This document shows positions 18,208 to 27,258 of a stretch of 64,000 bases of DNA, piece after piece (position 1 is the stretch's first letter; the number at the start of each line of letters is the position of its first letter). This DNA is from Clostridiales bacterium (GTDB lineage Bacteria; Bacillota; Clostridia; Oscillospirales; CAG-382): positions 9,864 to 73,863 of the forward strand of contig DMMZ01000043.1 of NCBI GenBank assembly GCA_003452915.1. Reading direction: 5' to 3'. The notes under the pieces were generated by a model. That model was not told where the DNA came from. It searched no databases and saw only the letters and a list, made by a program, of their open reading frames with translations. The translations under genes were made by a program, and so were the position numbers.

Positions 18208-18245
18208 AAGGGGCTTAATAGTCCGCTATTAAGCCCCTTGCATTT
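18208..18245 (+). terminator. Strong hairpin between the binding-protein and permease genes
   Basis: AAGGGGCTTAATAG and CTATTAAGCCCCTT form a 14-bp perfect stem around TCCG, followed by a weak T-run. It lies inside the operon, where such hairpins usually protect the binding-protein mRNA and reduce read-through into the permease genes. Confidence 0.85.
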
Positions 18246-18384
18246 TTATAAAAGTAAGCAATGAAGCGTAAGCACATTTTTAGTGTATACGGTTCATTGG
18301 CTATTTTTGCAGATTTTAGTCGCAAATGATTCAACAATCAGCCATAAAATTTAAAATAAAACATTGGGTCAGGGGGAATTATCT

Positions 18385-19374
18385 TTGTTAAAATATCTTG
18401 TAAAAAGATTATTATTGGCCTTGTTGATATTATTCGGTACCTCCATAATTATATATTTTCTTGTTCGTAACATGCCCGGTGACTATATTGATTTACAAAC
18501 AGCATCACAGGTATCCCGTGGACTTTTAACACAAGAACAAGTTGACCAGATGAAGGCATTATACGGAATCGGCGATAATTCATTTTGGGGAATAATCGGA
18601 AACTACTTTACATGGCTGGGTAACTTATTAAAGGGTGATCTTGGTATATCGTTTGTTTACGGCAGACCGGTAGCTGAAGTTATCAACCGTTATATGTGGA
18701 TTTCCTTTGGAATTTCTTTCGTTGCATTGATTTTTGAAATAATTATCGCTATTCCCCTAGGTATTTATGCCGCCACAAAGCAGTATGGCGTTGCAGATTA
18801 TACTGTCACGGTTCTGGCTATGATGGGTATTTCTTTACCCACTTTCTTTCTAGGTGCATTGCTTTTACGAATGTTTTCGATAAAGTTAGGGTGGTTTCCA
18901 CTTTCCGGTTTACACGATGCTACCCAGATGCTGACAGGCTTGCCGTATTTTTTAGATACCTTACATCACTTGATTTTACCAATGGTAACCCTTGTAATTC
19001 TTTCTATCGGCGGACTTATGCGTTATACGAGAACAAATATGCTTGAGGTTTTAAATTCCGATTATATTCGTACTGCACGCGCTAAGGGGCTATCCGAGAA
19101 GACGGTAATTTACAAGCATGCTTTTAGAAACACCTTAATTCCGATAGTTACGATGTTAGGTGGAATAATTCCCGGATTATTTGGAGGAGCTATGATAACC
19201 GAAAGTGTATTTGCACTCGAGGGTATCGGATACACTGCATATAAAGCAGTTTTACAAGCAGACGTTCCTTTCGTTATGGGTTATAATATGTTTTTAGCGG
19301 TACTTACTGTACTTGGAATATTAGTTTCCGATTTATTATACGCGGTTGTTGACCCTCGCGTCAAATTAAAATAG
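18385..19374 (+). CDS. Oligopeptide/dipeptide ABC transporter permease (DppB/OppB type)
   Basis: 329-residue inner-membrane protein with about six membrane segments. The ATPase-contact loop is seen as DYIRTARAKGLSEKTVIYKHAFRN-like residues near 225-250 (EAA motif). TTG 18385 is taken as start because AGGGGGA lies 7 bases upstream; the frame extends 7 codons further but with no ribosome site. Pairs with the next permease to form the transport channel. Confidence 0.93.
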   Translation: MLKYLVKRLLLALLILFGTSIIIYFLVRNMPGDYIDLQTASQVSRGLLTQEQVDQMKALYGIGDNSFWGIIGNYFTWLGNLLKGDLGISFVYGRPVAEVINRYMWISFGISFVALIFEIIIAIPLGIYAATKQYGVADYTVTVLAMMGISLPTFFLGALLLRMFSIKLGWFPLSGLHDATQMLTGLPYFLDTLHHLILPMVTLVILSIGGLMRYTRTNMLEVLNSDYIRTARAKGLSEKTVIYKHAFRNTLIPIVTMLGGIIPGLFGGAMITESVFALEGIGYTAYKAVLQADVPFVMGYNMFLAVLTVLGILVSDLLYAVVDPRVKLK

Positions 19375-19386
19375 GAGGGGAACATA

Positions 19387-20427
19387 ATGGATAACAACAA
19401 CATAACTAATAACAACGAAAATATCGAGGAAAAAAGCTTATATGACAGTGTAAAAGTATTGTCACCCACAAGACTTGTTCTCCGACGATTTTTTAGAAGC
19501 CGTCTTTCGATTATAGGACTAGGAATGCTTCTATTCCTTTTCATTTTTAGTTTCATTGGACCGTTATTTATAAGTTACAACGACACCGAAACTTTTGCAA
19601 TTGAACGTCAGGTTCAGATGATTTCAAAAGAGAGCTTCAAGGGAAGCGATGGTGTTACTTACGAGTTTTTTGATGTATCCAAAAGTATTACAACCGATAA
19701 AGCACCACCGTCCAGCGATCATTGGCTGGGAACAGATAATAACCGTATGGATGTTTTCACCCGTCTTATGTACGGCGGCAGAGTTTCTTTAATGATTAGC
19801 TTTTTGGTTATTTTCTTTGAGACATTTCTAGGAGTATTCTTCGGTGGAATAGCTGGATATTTTGGTAAATGGATAGATACTCTGATAATGAGAGTTGTAG
19901 ATATTTTTTATTGTCTGCCTACAATGCCCATATTACTTATATCCGCACAAATAATTAAATCAATTGAGTCTATACAGCCAAATCATCGTATAATCTGGTT
20001 AATGGGTATTTTAACCCTTTTCGGTTGGGCAAGTACAGCCCGATTGGTAAGAGGTCAGATACTATCTCTGCGTGAGCAGGAGTTTATGACTGCTGCAGAG
20101 GCAACAGGTATCAAAGCAAGCGCAAAAATTGTCAAGCACCTTCTTCCAAACGTAATGCCACAGCTTATAGTTACTATGACACTCGGCTTAGGTGGAGTAA
20201 TATTATACGAATCTACATTGTCTTATCTCGGACTTGGAGTTCAGTTCCCGTTTGCAGCATGGGGTACGATGATTTCTGCTGCTGATCCCTCAAAGGGAAG
20301 CGAGATACTTTCGTATTATCCTAACCTGTGGATTGCACCGGGTGTTCTTATAGTTGCTGCTGTATTAGGCTTTAACTTTGTTGGTGACGGCTTGCGTGAT
20401 GCTTTTGACCCGAAAATGAAACGTTAA
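19387..20427 (+). CDS. Oligopeptide/dipeptide ABC transporter permease (DppC/OppC type)
   Basis: 346 residues. A cytoplasmic N-terminus of about 45 residues is followed by TM1, an extracellular loop and the ABC permease core. The EAA loop reads [15 protein letters not shown]. The ending [15 protein letters not shown] is typical of DppC. GGAGGGG lies upstream of the ATG, 12 bases after the previous stop. Confidence 0.93.
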   Translation: MDNNNITNNNENIEEKSLYDSVKVLSPTRLVLRRFFRSRLSIIGLGMLLFLFIFSFIGPLFISYNDTETFAIERQVQMISKESFKGSDGVTYEFFDVSKSITTDKAPPSSDHWLGTDNNRMDVFTRLMYGGRVSLMISFLVIFFETFLGVFFGGIAGYFGKWIDTLIMRVVDIFYCLPTMPILLISAQIIKSIESIQPNHRIIWLMGILTLFGWASTARLVRGQILSLREQEFMTAAEATGIKASAKIVKHLLPNVMPQLIVTMTLGLGGVILYESTLSYLGLGVQFPFAAWGTMISAADPSKGSEILSYYPNLWIAPGVLIVAAVLGFNFVGDGLRDAFDPKMKR

Positions 20428-20438
20428 ACTTGGGAGAA

Positions 20439-20587
20439 GATTGAAAGATAAAACTTTCAATCTATGGTTTTGTGCCTTTGACTTTAACGGAAAGTCTCTT
20501 TCGGCTATTCGCCGATTCAGCACAATCGTCAAACGCAGCCTTTAGGTACGTTTGTTACTTTCTGCGGTAAACCGCAGAGGAAAGGAA
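20439..20587 (+). promoter_or_regulatory. Modular hairpin/RBS element between permease and ATPase genes
   Basis: This gap folds into linked units: hairpin GATTGAAAG/CTTTCAATC (20439-20462); a three-way junction closed by TTGTGC/GCACAA (20470-20475 with 20520-20525) that encloses hairpins GACTTT/AAAGTC and TCGGC/GCCGA; then hairpin CTGCGG/CCGCAG, ending in GAGGAAAGG. The same stem sequences occur before asnA. The GGAAAGG lies about 16 bases from the ATG, unusually far for a ribosome site. Confidence 0.65.
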
Positions 20588-20601
20588 TTGTTATAGCTTA
20601 T

Positions 20602-21747
20602 ATGAACAACACAGAAAAAAAGAAAAATTCACATATATTAACCCGTAAAGAGGAGCACGAAATAACAAAAGAAAACAGAAAGATGATGAAGCTTTTTGAA
20701 GACAGAAAAAAGCGCAGAAATGTTTCTGAGAACGAATACCTTACACAAATGCGGGATCCGAGCAATGTTGTGGAATTCGATAACCTACACACATATTTCT
20801 ACACCGATGCAGGTACTGTAAAAGCAGTTGACGGTGTTTCCTTCGATATTCCGCAAGGCAGCACCGTTGGAGTTGTCGGAGAATCCGGTTGTGGTAAAAG
20901 TGTCACATCATTATCTCTAATGCAGCTTGTTCAGGCTCCGCAAGGACAGATAACCGAAGGAGCTATAAGATATAACGCCGGTGATAAATGCTACGATGTA
21001 GCAAAAATGCCGACAGACGCAATGAGGAAAATCAGGGGCAAGGATATCACAATGATATTCCAGGAGCCTATGACCAGTCTTAACCCTGTTTTTACAATAG
21101 GCAATCAACTTGACGAGGTAATCCATTTACATCTTGATGGTTATAACAACAAGATGGCAAAAGATAAGTCAATAGATATGTTAAAGCTTGTTGGTATAGC
21201 AAGACCAGAGGCGATTTATGACTGTTTTCCTCATGAACTTTCAGGAGGTATGCGTCAAAGAGTTATGATCGCAATGGCGCTTGCCTGCAATCCTAAGCTT
21301 ATTATTGCCGACGAGCCAACTACAGCTCTTGACGTTACCATACAAGCACAGATACTCGATCTTTTAAGAGATATTAAGACAAAGATAAACAGCAGTATTA
21401 TGCTTATTACACATGACCTCGGTGTTGTTGCGGAAATGGCGGACTTTGTTGTGGTTATGTACGCAGGCAGAATTATTGAAAAAGGAACCGCTACAGAAAT
21501 ATTCCATGATCCGAAACATCCGTATACAATCGGTCTTATGAGAAGCAAGCCGGTCGTAAACAAGATAGTTGAACGCTTATACAGCATACCCGGGCAGGTA
21601 CCCAATCCTATAAATATGCCGAATTACTGCTATTTCAGGGACAGATGTGAGAAGCGTTTTGGCAAATGCTCGGGAGAATATCCCGCACTCCATAAATACA
21701 GCGAAACGCATTATGCCGCCTGTTATCTTGGAGATATCGAAAAATAA
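20602..21747 (+). CDS. Oligopeptide ABC transporter ATP-binding protein (DppD/OppD type)
   Basis: 381 residues. Walker A is GESGCGKS, the signature is LSGGMRQRV, Walker B is LIIADEPTTALD, and the C-terminal oligopeptide-transporter extension carries the Cys-rich CYFRDRCEKRFGKC region. Compared with most DppD proteins it has about 50 additional charged N-terminal residues (Lys/Glu rich, predicted helical) before the ATPase domain. Powers peptide uptake with the following ATPase. Confidence 0.93.
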   Translation: MNNTEKKKNSHILTRKEEHEITKENRKMMKLFEDRKKRRNVSENEYLTQMRDPSNVVEFDNLHTYFYTDAGTVKAVDGVSFDIPQGSTVGVVGESGCGKSVTSLSLMQLVQAPQGQITEGAIRYNAGDKCYDVAKMPTDAMRKIRGKDITMIFQEPMTSLNPVFTIGNQLDEVIHLHLDGYNNKMAKDKSIDMLKLVGIARPEAIYDCFPHELSGGMRQRVMIAMALACNPKLIIADEPTTALDVTIQAQILDLLRDIKTKINSSIMLITHDLGVVAEMADFVVVMYAGRIIEKGTATEIFHDPKHPYTIGLMRSKPVVNKIVERLYSIPGQVPNPINMPNYCYFRDRCEKRFGKCSGEYPALHKYSETHYAACYLGDIEK

Positions 21748-21788
21748 GTTTTTTGTACTTCCTTTTAGAAAGGGATGATAAGATTTTT

Positions 21789-22766
21789 ATGGAAACAAAA
21801 TATAGTATACAGGTAAAAAATCTAAAAAAATATTTCCCTGTTGGAAAAAGCTTATTAGGCAAAATAACCCAGTTTGTAAAAGCTGTAGACGGTGTTTCCT
21901 TCGAAATTGAAAAAGGCACAACACTCGGTCTGGTTGGTGAATCCGGCTGCGGAAAAACAACGATTGGAAGAAGTATTCTGCGATTGCACGATATAACCTC
22001 GGGCAGCGTTGTGTTCAACGGTCAGGAATTGACTACTCTTAAACACGAACAGCTCAGAAAACTGCGTCCCAAGATGCAGATTATCTTTCAGGATCCATAT
22101 TCGAGCTTAAGTCCACGTTTACCTGTAGGTGAAATAATTGGTGAAGCTGTAAGAACTCACAACATTGTTCCAAAAAGTAAATATAAAGAATATATTTTGG
22201 GAGTTATGAAGAACTGCGGTCTTCAAACCCAGTATTTTGACAGATATCCACACGAATTCTCAGGTGGTCAGCGTCAGCGTATTTGTATTGCCCGTGCTCT
22301 TGCCTTAAACCCTGAGTTTATTGTTTGTGACGAGCCTGTATCAGCGCTTGACGTTTCTATACAAGCACAGATTATTAATTTGCTTAAGGACTTACAGGAA
22401 AAATACAAATTCTCTTATCTTTTCATATCTCACGACCTTTCGGTTGTCGAACATATCTCACATCGGGTAGGAGTAATGTATCTTGGCAATATAATAGAAA
22501 TGGGTTCAAAGGAGGATATTTTTAGAAATCCTTTGCATCCGTATACAAAAGCGTTGCTCAGTGCAGTTCCAATGCCTGATCCTTCGGTAAAGATGAACAG
22601 AACAATCCTACAAGGTGATATCCCGTCACCTGCAAATCCACCATCGGGCTGCAAGTTTAATACCAGATGCCCAAGCTGTATGGATATATGCAAAAAGGTA
22701 GCTCCAGTTTATAAGGAATACGAAACCGGACACAGCGTTGCCTGTCACCTTTATCCACAGGAATAA
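21789..22766 (+). CDS. Oligopeptide ABC transporter ATP-binding protein (DppF/OppF type)
   Basis: 325 residues from ATG 21789. Walker A GESGCGKT, signature FSGGQRQRI, Walker B FIVCDEPVSALD, H-loop FISHDLSVV, and the C-terminal Cys-rich CKFNTRCPSCMDIC segment that binds an iron-sulfur cluster in some family members. Upstream in-frame TTG 21753 has no ribosome site; AAAGGGATGA precedes the chosen ATG. Second ATPase of the heterodimer. Confidence 0.93.
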   Translation: METKYSIQVKNLKKYFPVGKSLLGKITQFVKAVDGVSFEIEKGTTLGLVGESGCGKTTIGRSILRLHDITSGSVVFNGQELTTLKHEQLRKLRPKMQIIFQDPYSSLSPRLPVGEIIGEAVRTHNIVPKSKYKEYILGVMKNCGLQTQYFDRYPHEFSGGQRQRICIARALALNPEFIVCDEPVSALDVSIQAQIINLLKDLQEKYKFSYLFISHDLSVVEHISHRVGVMYLGNIIEMGSKEDIFRNPLHPYTKALLSAVPMPDPSVKMNRTILQGDIPSPANPPSGCKFNTRCPSCMDICKKVAPVYKEYETGHSVACHLYPQE

Positions 22767-22845
22767 TTAAAACATTTATTTTTTGAATAATATACAACAA
22801 GTCGGAGATATATAATATCAAGAATTTATTTTTTAAGGAAATAGA

Positions 22846-23124
22846 ATGAACGACGATAACAATAACGATAATAAAGAAGAAAAAGCGAAAAGCAAACTCA
22901 TAGACGATGGCAGAACAATAGCAAATATGGATGTCCCGGGTTTTCGCTGGCATACACCTGAAAAGCAAAAACGCAAGCGTAAGGAACTCGTTGAATTAGG
23001 CATCAGCAAGCAAGAACGACGCGCAATGATTAAGGGTGCGTTACTTGCAATTTTTCCTGTTGTTTTCGCCTTTATAACATTGTTTTTTGTAGCATTCCTG
23101 ATAATACATTTTTGGTTAACTTAA
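22846..23124 (+). CDS. Small basic protein with one C-terminal membrane segment
   Basis: 92 residues, not recognised. The N-terminal 70 residues are charged, beginning with an Asn/Asp-rich run and then VPGFRWHTPEKQKRKRKEL. One hydrophobic helix at about 67-90 would anchor it by the C-terminus with the body in the cytosol. It follows the second transporter ATPase by 79 bases with only an AT-rich gap and precedes the operon terminator, so it is probably co-transcribed with the transporter. Function unknown. Confidence 0.6.
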   Translation: MNDDNNNDNKEEKAKSKLIDDGRTIANMDVPGFRWHTPEKQKRKRKELVELGISKQERRAMIKGALLAIFPVVFAFITLFFVAFLIIHFWLT

Positions 23125-23140
23125 AATATAATAATAAAAA

Positions 23141-23170
23141 TACGGTGTGGCATCCACACCGTAAAAATTT
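23141..23170 (+). terminator. Terminator of the oligopeptide transporter operon
   Basis: TACGGTGTGG and CCACACCGTA form a perfect 10-bp stem around CAT, with A-run before and a short T-containing run after. Confidence 0.8.
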
Positions 23171-23190
23171 ATTATGGAGTAAAGAAAGAT

Positions 23191-23688
23191 ATGGATTTTA
23201 CTATCAGACAAATGATAGACGATGACTGGACTGTTGTTGTAGATATTTATAAGCAAGGCATGAAAACAAAAAATGCAACCTTTGAGACGGTTGTTCCAAC
23301 CTTCGAGGTTTGGGATAAAGGTCACTTGAAAGTTTGCAGACTTATTGCAGAAGCGGATAATATAATTTTCGGCTGGCTGGCGCTTACTCCTGTAAGCAAT
23401 CGTTTCGTTTACAGAGGAGTTGCCGAGGTCAGTGTTTATCTTGATGAGAGATACAGAGGAAAAAAAATCGGAGAAGCACTTCTTAACAGAGCGATTGAAG
23501 AATCGGAGAAAAACGGAATCTGGACCTTGCAGTCAACTATTTTTGACACGAACGAAATAAGTATCGCTCTACATAAAAAATGTGGCTTCAGAATTGTCGG
23601 CGTTCGGGAAAAACAGGGCTGTGACGGCGACGGAATCTGGCGTAATGTTGTCCTGATGGAAAGACGCAGCAAGACGGTAGGAGTTTAG
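23191..23688 (+). CDS. GNAT-family N-acetyltransferase, phosphinothricin acetyltransferase-like
   Basis: 165 residues with the GNAT acetyl-CoA site AEVSVYLDERYRGKKIGEALL near 72-92. The overall pattern (IRQMIDDDW, TFETVVPT, GWLALTPVSNR, ALHKKCGFRIVG) matches the PAT/YwnH group, which acetylates phosphinothricin, methionine sulfone or related amino-acid analogues. The natural substrate is not predictable. Eight bases separate it from the next gene, suggesting co-transcription. Confidence 0.85.
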   Translation: MDFTIRQMIDDDWTVVVDIYKQGMKTKNATFETVVPTFEVWDKGHLKVCRLIAEADNIIFGWLALTPVSNRFVYRGVAEVSVYLDERYRGKKIGEALLNRAIEESEKNGIWTLQSTIFDTNEISIALHKKCGFRIVGVREKQGCDGDGIWRNVVLMERRSKTVGV

Positions 23689-23695
23689 ATTTAAT

Positions 23696-24595
23696 ATGAT
23701 TTATAAGTTTAAACAAGATGAAACCGAGAGTATAATTAATCGTTTCGGTAAGGATTTTTACGAAAAAGTTCTTAGTGATATTGAAAAGTATGCAAATAAG
23801 TGGAAGTTAAAATCTTTCTATCTGATACCCTCTTATTCTGCAAATTTAGTTTTTACTTGCAATTCTGAAAAATATGGAAATGCTATTTTAAAAATCGGCA
23901 ATTCTTTTAAGGAAATTTCAACAGAATATAATGCTCTTTGCGAATATAACAGCAGACGATTCTGTAAAGTGTTTGACGCTGATATTGAAAATGGTGTTAT
24001 GCTAGTAGAACGAATAGAACCGGGAAAACCCTTGAGAGATGAAAATTCGCTTGTCAAAAGACTTTCTGTGATCAGTGATTTGTATAACGAACTACATATA
24101 GCACCGATTAAATCCGATATATACCCGACCTATACCCAATGGGTTAACAGGATAACCGATTATATGAGCAAGCGGCAAGATTGCAAAGAATTATATGCTT
24201 ATATGCAAAAAGCAAAGGCTATTTATTTGTCTGTTTCTGAAAGATATTCGAAAAAAATGCTGATTCACGGAGATTTCCATCATGATAATATATTACAAGA
24301 TAATAATGGAAAATATATTATTATTGACCCTAAAGGCGTAATAGGTGATCCGATTTTTGACGTTCCGAGATTTATTTTAAACGAATATGAATATGATAAA
24401 AATGTGCAGTTATACAATAAAATAAATCATATTATAAACAATTTCGAAAAAAGCCTTGATATCCCGAACGAGATAATCAAAAAATGTCTATATGTTGAAA
24501 CGGCTATGGGAGAATGCTGGAGTGTGGAAGATGGTTCATCTCCTGAGGATTATCCTAATCAAATCAAAACTGTTGCTTTCGCAGAGTCACTTTAA
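23696..24595 (+). CDS. Aminoglycoside 6-phosphotransferase-like kinase
   Basis: 299 residues of the protein-kinase-like APH fold. The catalytic loop is HGDFHHDN at 191-198 and the metal site is IDPKG at 210-214, the form seen in the APH(6)/streptomycin-kinase group. It could inactivate an aminoglycoside or phosphorylate a cellular metabolite; distant sequence and chromosomal setting beside housekeeping genes do not prove resistance. Confidence 0.75.
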   Translation: MIYKFKQDETESIINRFGKDFYEKVLSDIEKYANKWKLKSFYLIPSYSANLVFTCNSEKYGNAILKIGNSFKEISTEYNALCEYNSRRFCKVFDADIENGVMLVERIEPGKPLRDENSLVKRLSVISDLYNELHIAPIKSDIYPTYTQWVNRITDYMSKRQDCKELYAYMQKAKAIYLSVSERYSKKMLIHGDFHHDNILQDNNGKYIIIDPKGVIGDPIFDVPRFILNEYEYDKNVQLYNKINHIINNFEKSLDIPNEIIKKCLYVETAMGECWSVEDGSSPEDYPNQIKTVAFAESL

Positions 24596-24615
24596 AATAC
24601 CTAACTATAAAATAA

Positions 24616-24650
24616 AAATCTGCCGAACGATAGCTCAGCAGATTTATTAT
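24616..24650 (+). terminator. Bidirectional terminator between convergent genes
   Basis: AAATCTGC (24616-24623) pairs with GCAGATTT (24638-24645), with A/T runs on both sides, lying between the kinase gene and the flavodoxin-like gene that meet here. Confidence 0.75.
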
Positions 24651-24652
24651 TT

Positions 24653-25138
24653 TTAACTTAAGGAATTAATTTTATCAGCAAATTTCTTTATATTTTCCGG
24701 TAAAATATTAGGTAACGGTGTTCCTTTTTTTGCACCTGCTTCTGTCATTTTCTTTACTATAAATTTAAAAAGTCCTTTTTGTTTCGTTAAATCAATTTCA
24801 CCGCCGAAGCTATCACCGTAAAAAGATCTCGCAAGTAGATCAGCAGGTATATTTGCTTTTAAAAAATCGTTTGCTCTTGTAACATCTGCACTGCATACAA
24901 AAAAGGCAATTTTCTTGGTTTTTAAAAGTTCGATGTTTGCTTTTACATATTTTTTTGCTGTCTTATGTAGCATACCGGCACGAATGCTGCCGCCAATAAC
25001 AACAACATCATAGTTATTCAAGTCAGGATTACCGCTTTGCAGGTCGAAAAGATCAGCACCGTTAAACTGTTCGGAAAGCAGTTTTGCGCATTTTTCTGTA
25101 GTACCTGTTTTACTTGCATATGCAATAAGCGTTTTCAT
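24653..25138 (-). CDS. Flavodoxin-domain protein (Flavodoxin_5/HemG-like)
   Basis: 161 residues. The FMN phosphate loop is YASKTGTTEK at 7-16 and the second flavin loop is VVIGGSIRAGML near 47-58. This is the flavodoxin-like group related to HemG protoporphyrinogen oxidase and stand-alone flavodoxins of anaerobes. No heme genes are nearby, so a general low-potential electron-transfer role is more likely. AAGGACGG lies before the ATG. Confidence 0.8.
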   Translation of the reverse strand: MKTLIAYASKTGTTEKCAKLLSEQFNGADLFDLQSGNPDLNNYDVVVIGGSIRAGMLHKTAKKYVKANIELLKTKKIAFFVCSADVTRANDFLKANIPADLLARSFYGDSFGGEIDLTKQKGLFKFIVKKMTEAGAKKGTPLPNILPENIKKFADKINSLS

Positions 25139-25213
25139 AAAATATCCGTCCTTTATAATTCATATACCATATATTATCATATAAAACACTACTTTTCAAT
25201 AGCAGAATAAAAG

Positions 25214-25705
25214 TTATTGTATAACTCCACAGGCTATTTTTGCCCCTGCGTTGCCGGAAGGTTCGGAAGAAAAATCGTCCACATTTTTATGAAGTATAAT
25301 TGTAAGACCTCTTATCTCTTCAACCGTAAAACGATCAGTTAATACTGCACTCCAGGCATAACCATCATTCCCGAAAATCGGCGGCAGGTCTCCGGCATGA
25401 TATGGATGTTGACAATTATACGGATTAAAATGTGTTCCCGCATCTGCGAACGGGTCTTCGGCGTTGCCCGTACAGCTCTTTCCGTTATGAATATGGAAGG
25501 CGAAAATCTCACCATTGCATTCGCCTTGTTTATACGGAAGCCCGAATATCTCTGCAACTACCAATACACCTTGCTTAGTCTGATGAAAGTTAACAGTACC
25601 GTTTATTTCGGGATAATCGGGAGCACCTTTTAAGATAGCCTTAGCAGCAGGACGGTATCTTTCCATAAGACGAGAAAATCTCCAGGTATTAGCTAAGTTT
25701 TGCAT
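25214..25705 (-). CDS. sodC: Cu/Zn superoxide dismutase family protein without signal peptide
   Basis: 163 residues. All metal ligands can be placed: His71, His73, His92, His139 for copper and His92, His100, His103, Asp106 for zinc, with disulfide candidates Cys78 and Cys159. The active-site Arg that guides superoxide (GNAGxR in most enzymes) is Lys156 here (GNAGAK). No signal peptide or lipobox is present, so it appears cytosolic, whereas bacterial SodC is normally exported. ATG 25705 is chosen since TGGAGG lies just upstream; an in-frame upstream Met adds 12 residues with no ribosome site. Confidence 0.88.
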   Translation of the reverse strand: MQNLANTWRFSRLMERYRPAAKAILKGAPDYPEINGTVNFHQTKQGVLVVAEIFGLPYKQGECNGEIFAFHIHNGKSCTGNAEDPFADAGTHFNPYNCQHPYHAGDLPPIFGNDGYAWSAVLTDRFTVEEIRGLTIILHKNVDDFSSEPSGNAGAKIACGVIQ

Positions 25706-25812
25706 ATGTAACCTCCATAAAGATAAATATTTTATTATCATTTATAGAATTATATGATTAGAACTTCTTCGGTTATGTTTAAAAAATAAAAAATGAATAT
25801 ATCTTCTGTTGC

Positions 25813-25842
25813 TTGACAAATCAGTTTTATATGTGCTATCAT
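25813..25842 (+). promoter_or_regulatory. Promoter of tRNA-Gly
   Basis: TTGACA at 25813-25818, 18-base spacer, TATCAT at 25837-25842, about 24 bases before the tRNA. Confidence 0.6.
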
Positions 25843-25865
25843 AAAATGTATATTATACTATATTT

Positions 25866-25939
25866 GCAACACTGATGTAATGGCAACATATCTGCTTCCC
25901 AAGCAGAATATGCGGGTTCGATTCCCGTGTGTTGCTCCA
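25866..25939 (+). tRNA. tRNA-Gly (anticodon CCC)
   Basis: Acceptor GCAACAC/GTGTTGC, anticodon stem TCTGC/GCAGA with loop TTCCCAA giving anticodon CCC, T-arm GCGGG-TTCGATT-CCCGT, and an encoded CCA end. Reads GGG codons. Confidence 0.93.
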
Positions 25940-25949
25940 AAAAATAACA

Positions 25950-25975
25950 CCCCGAAGATACTTTCGGGGCTTTTA
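25950..25975 (+). terminator. Terminator after tRNA-Gly
   Basis: CCCCGAA pairs with TTCGGGG around GATACT, followed by CTTTTATATT. Confidence 0.85.
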
Positions 25976-26007
25976 TATTAAAAATACGTTTCTAGAGGAT
26001 TATTAAA

Positions 26008-26550
26008 ATGGAAATTGTGCCAGTAAAAAATAGAAAAACACAAACGAAAATTCAAACACTTACTTTGATTCTTGTTATAGCAATTCCATTTATTGTTTTC
26101 AAGTTTTTCCCTGCCACTTCTATCGAACAAATAGAAGACACAAACGGTAGTGATACAACTATTGTAACCTTCAACATAAAAGATTCTTTTTTAAACAACA
26201 AAGGAGACATCGTTAATTCTGATTCTGTATCAACCGAAGGAAGCAGCAGCAAGAAAAACATGGATATTATTGAGGAAGTTGATTTTGATACTGTAAAATA
26301 TTCTTTTGTAAAATTCAGCGGAACGAAGATTATTCAACAGACAGAAGCAAGCGGTAAAATGGAATTTTCGATAAGCAGTCAAATTATAGAAGGTAATTTT
26401 CAAGCTGCAATTTTTAAGGATGGGAAATTTGTAAAATCATTTAATGCAGGCGAAAAGGTTACAATAACATTTGATGATGTAGGTATATATACAATTATTA
26501 TCGGTGGAGAAAGCGCAAGCGGTAGCGTAACGGCCCAAAGGCAAAGTTGA
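26008..26550 (+). CDS. Membrane-anchored extracytoplasmic protein of unknown function
   Basis: 180 residues. A short basic N-terminus (KNRKTQTK) and one hydrophobic helix at about 16-34 anchor it; no cleavage site is obvious. The outer part is Ser/Asp/Thr-rich to about residue 90, then a compact beta-rich domain of about 85 residues (FVKFSGTKIIQQ, ISSQIIEGNFQAAIFKDG, AGEKVTITFDDVGIYTIIIGGESASGSV), resembling a small bacterial sandwich domain. AGAGGA precedes the ATG. Not recognised; stands alone after the tRNA. Confidence 0.6.
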   Translation: MEIVPVKNRKTQTKIQTLTLILVIAIPFIVFKFFPATSIEQIEDTNGSDTTIVTFNIKDSFLNNKGDIVNSDSVSTEGSSSKKNMDIIEEVDFDTVKYSFVKFSGTKIIQQTEASGKMEFSISSQIIEGNFQAAIFKDGKFVKSFNAGEKVTITFDDVGIYTIIIGGESASGSVTAQRQS

Positions 26551-26621
26551 AAACGTAAACATAAGATATGTATCCTTCAAGACATAATTTGATTTATTAT
26601 AAAGTTATCATATAATAAAAA

Positions 26622-26652
26622 AAGCCAACTGAAAATAACAGTTGCCTTCTTT
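26622..26652 (+). terminator. Probable terminator
   Basis: CAACTG/CAGTTG stem extended by AAG/CTT across a mismatch, followed by TCTTTTACTTG; lies after the 26008 gene. It could also serve the convergent gene from the other side. Confidence 0.5.
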
Positions 26653-26703
26653 TACTTGACAAGTTAAGGCGTATATAGATGCCAATGTTTTTTTGTATAA
26701 TAC

Positions 26704-27258
26704 TTATTTTCTCAGCTTAAAGTCGATATTTTTACTCTTTGCTTTTTCATTAAACCATGATTCTATCATTTTAATTTTATCTTTTTGCGGAGTTGTTTCG
26801 TCATATTTTTTTATATGTTCTTTTATATCATTCAAATCCGCAAGATCCAAAAGGTTGACAGCAATACAAAAAAAGTTCTTTTTTCTACCATCGCTATAAT
26901 TGCTTATTAAGTATTCCAAAAACAAAATTTTTTCATTAAGCTCCGCTTGATACTGTTCAATTCCGTTGTCAATGGCTTTTTGCATATCATTTATAACATT
27001 CCGATAGGTGATGAACGAATCTTTTTCGTTTGGGCATTTATATCTATTACATGGATAATCCTCGCACATAAAGCAATACTCAACATCATCATGCTTTCTA
27101 TTACATGTAATTACTGAGCAACTTGGATGCAGCAGATGAAAATCTTTACCACCGCATCCGGGACACCTTGATGTTCCCTCGCTTTGATATCTTGGGCAAA
27201 GTCCGCAGTTAAGACCACATAAAGAAAACAAGGGATATTTTCTTTTATATTCATTCAT
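26704..27258 (-). CDS. DUF3795 cysteine-rich protein
   Basis: 184 residues. The N-terminal half carries the DUF3795 pattern: SLCGLNCGLCPRY, SRCPGCGG, HPSC, ITCNRKHDDVEYCFMCEDYPCNRY, enough cysteines for one or more iron-sulfur or zinc sites. The C-terminal half is helical and includes YLISNYSDGRKKNFFCIAVNLL. The family is common in anaerobes and has no established role. AGAGGATG lies before the ATG. Confidence 0.75.
   Translation of the reverse strand: MNEYKRKYPLFSLCGLNCGLCPRYQSEGTSRCPGCGGKDFHLLHPSCSVITCNRKHDDVEYCFMCEDYPCNRYKCPNEKDSFITYRNVINDMQKAIDNGIEQYQAELNEKILFLEYLISNYSDGRKKNFFCIAVNLLDLADLNDIKEHIKKYDETTPQKDKIKMIESWFNEKAKSKNIDFKLRK

Noticed and set aside
23696..24595. Calling the APH-like kinase an antibiotic resistance gene
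   Set aside because: Motifs fit the APH(6) fold but there is no mobile context or close match that I can confirm, so only the fold is claimed.
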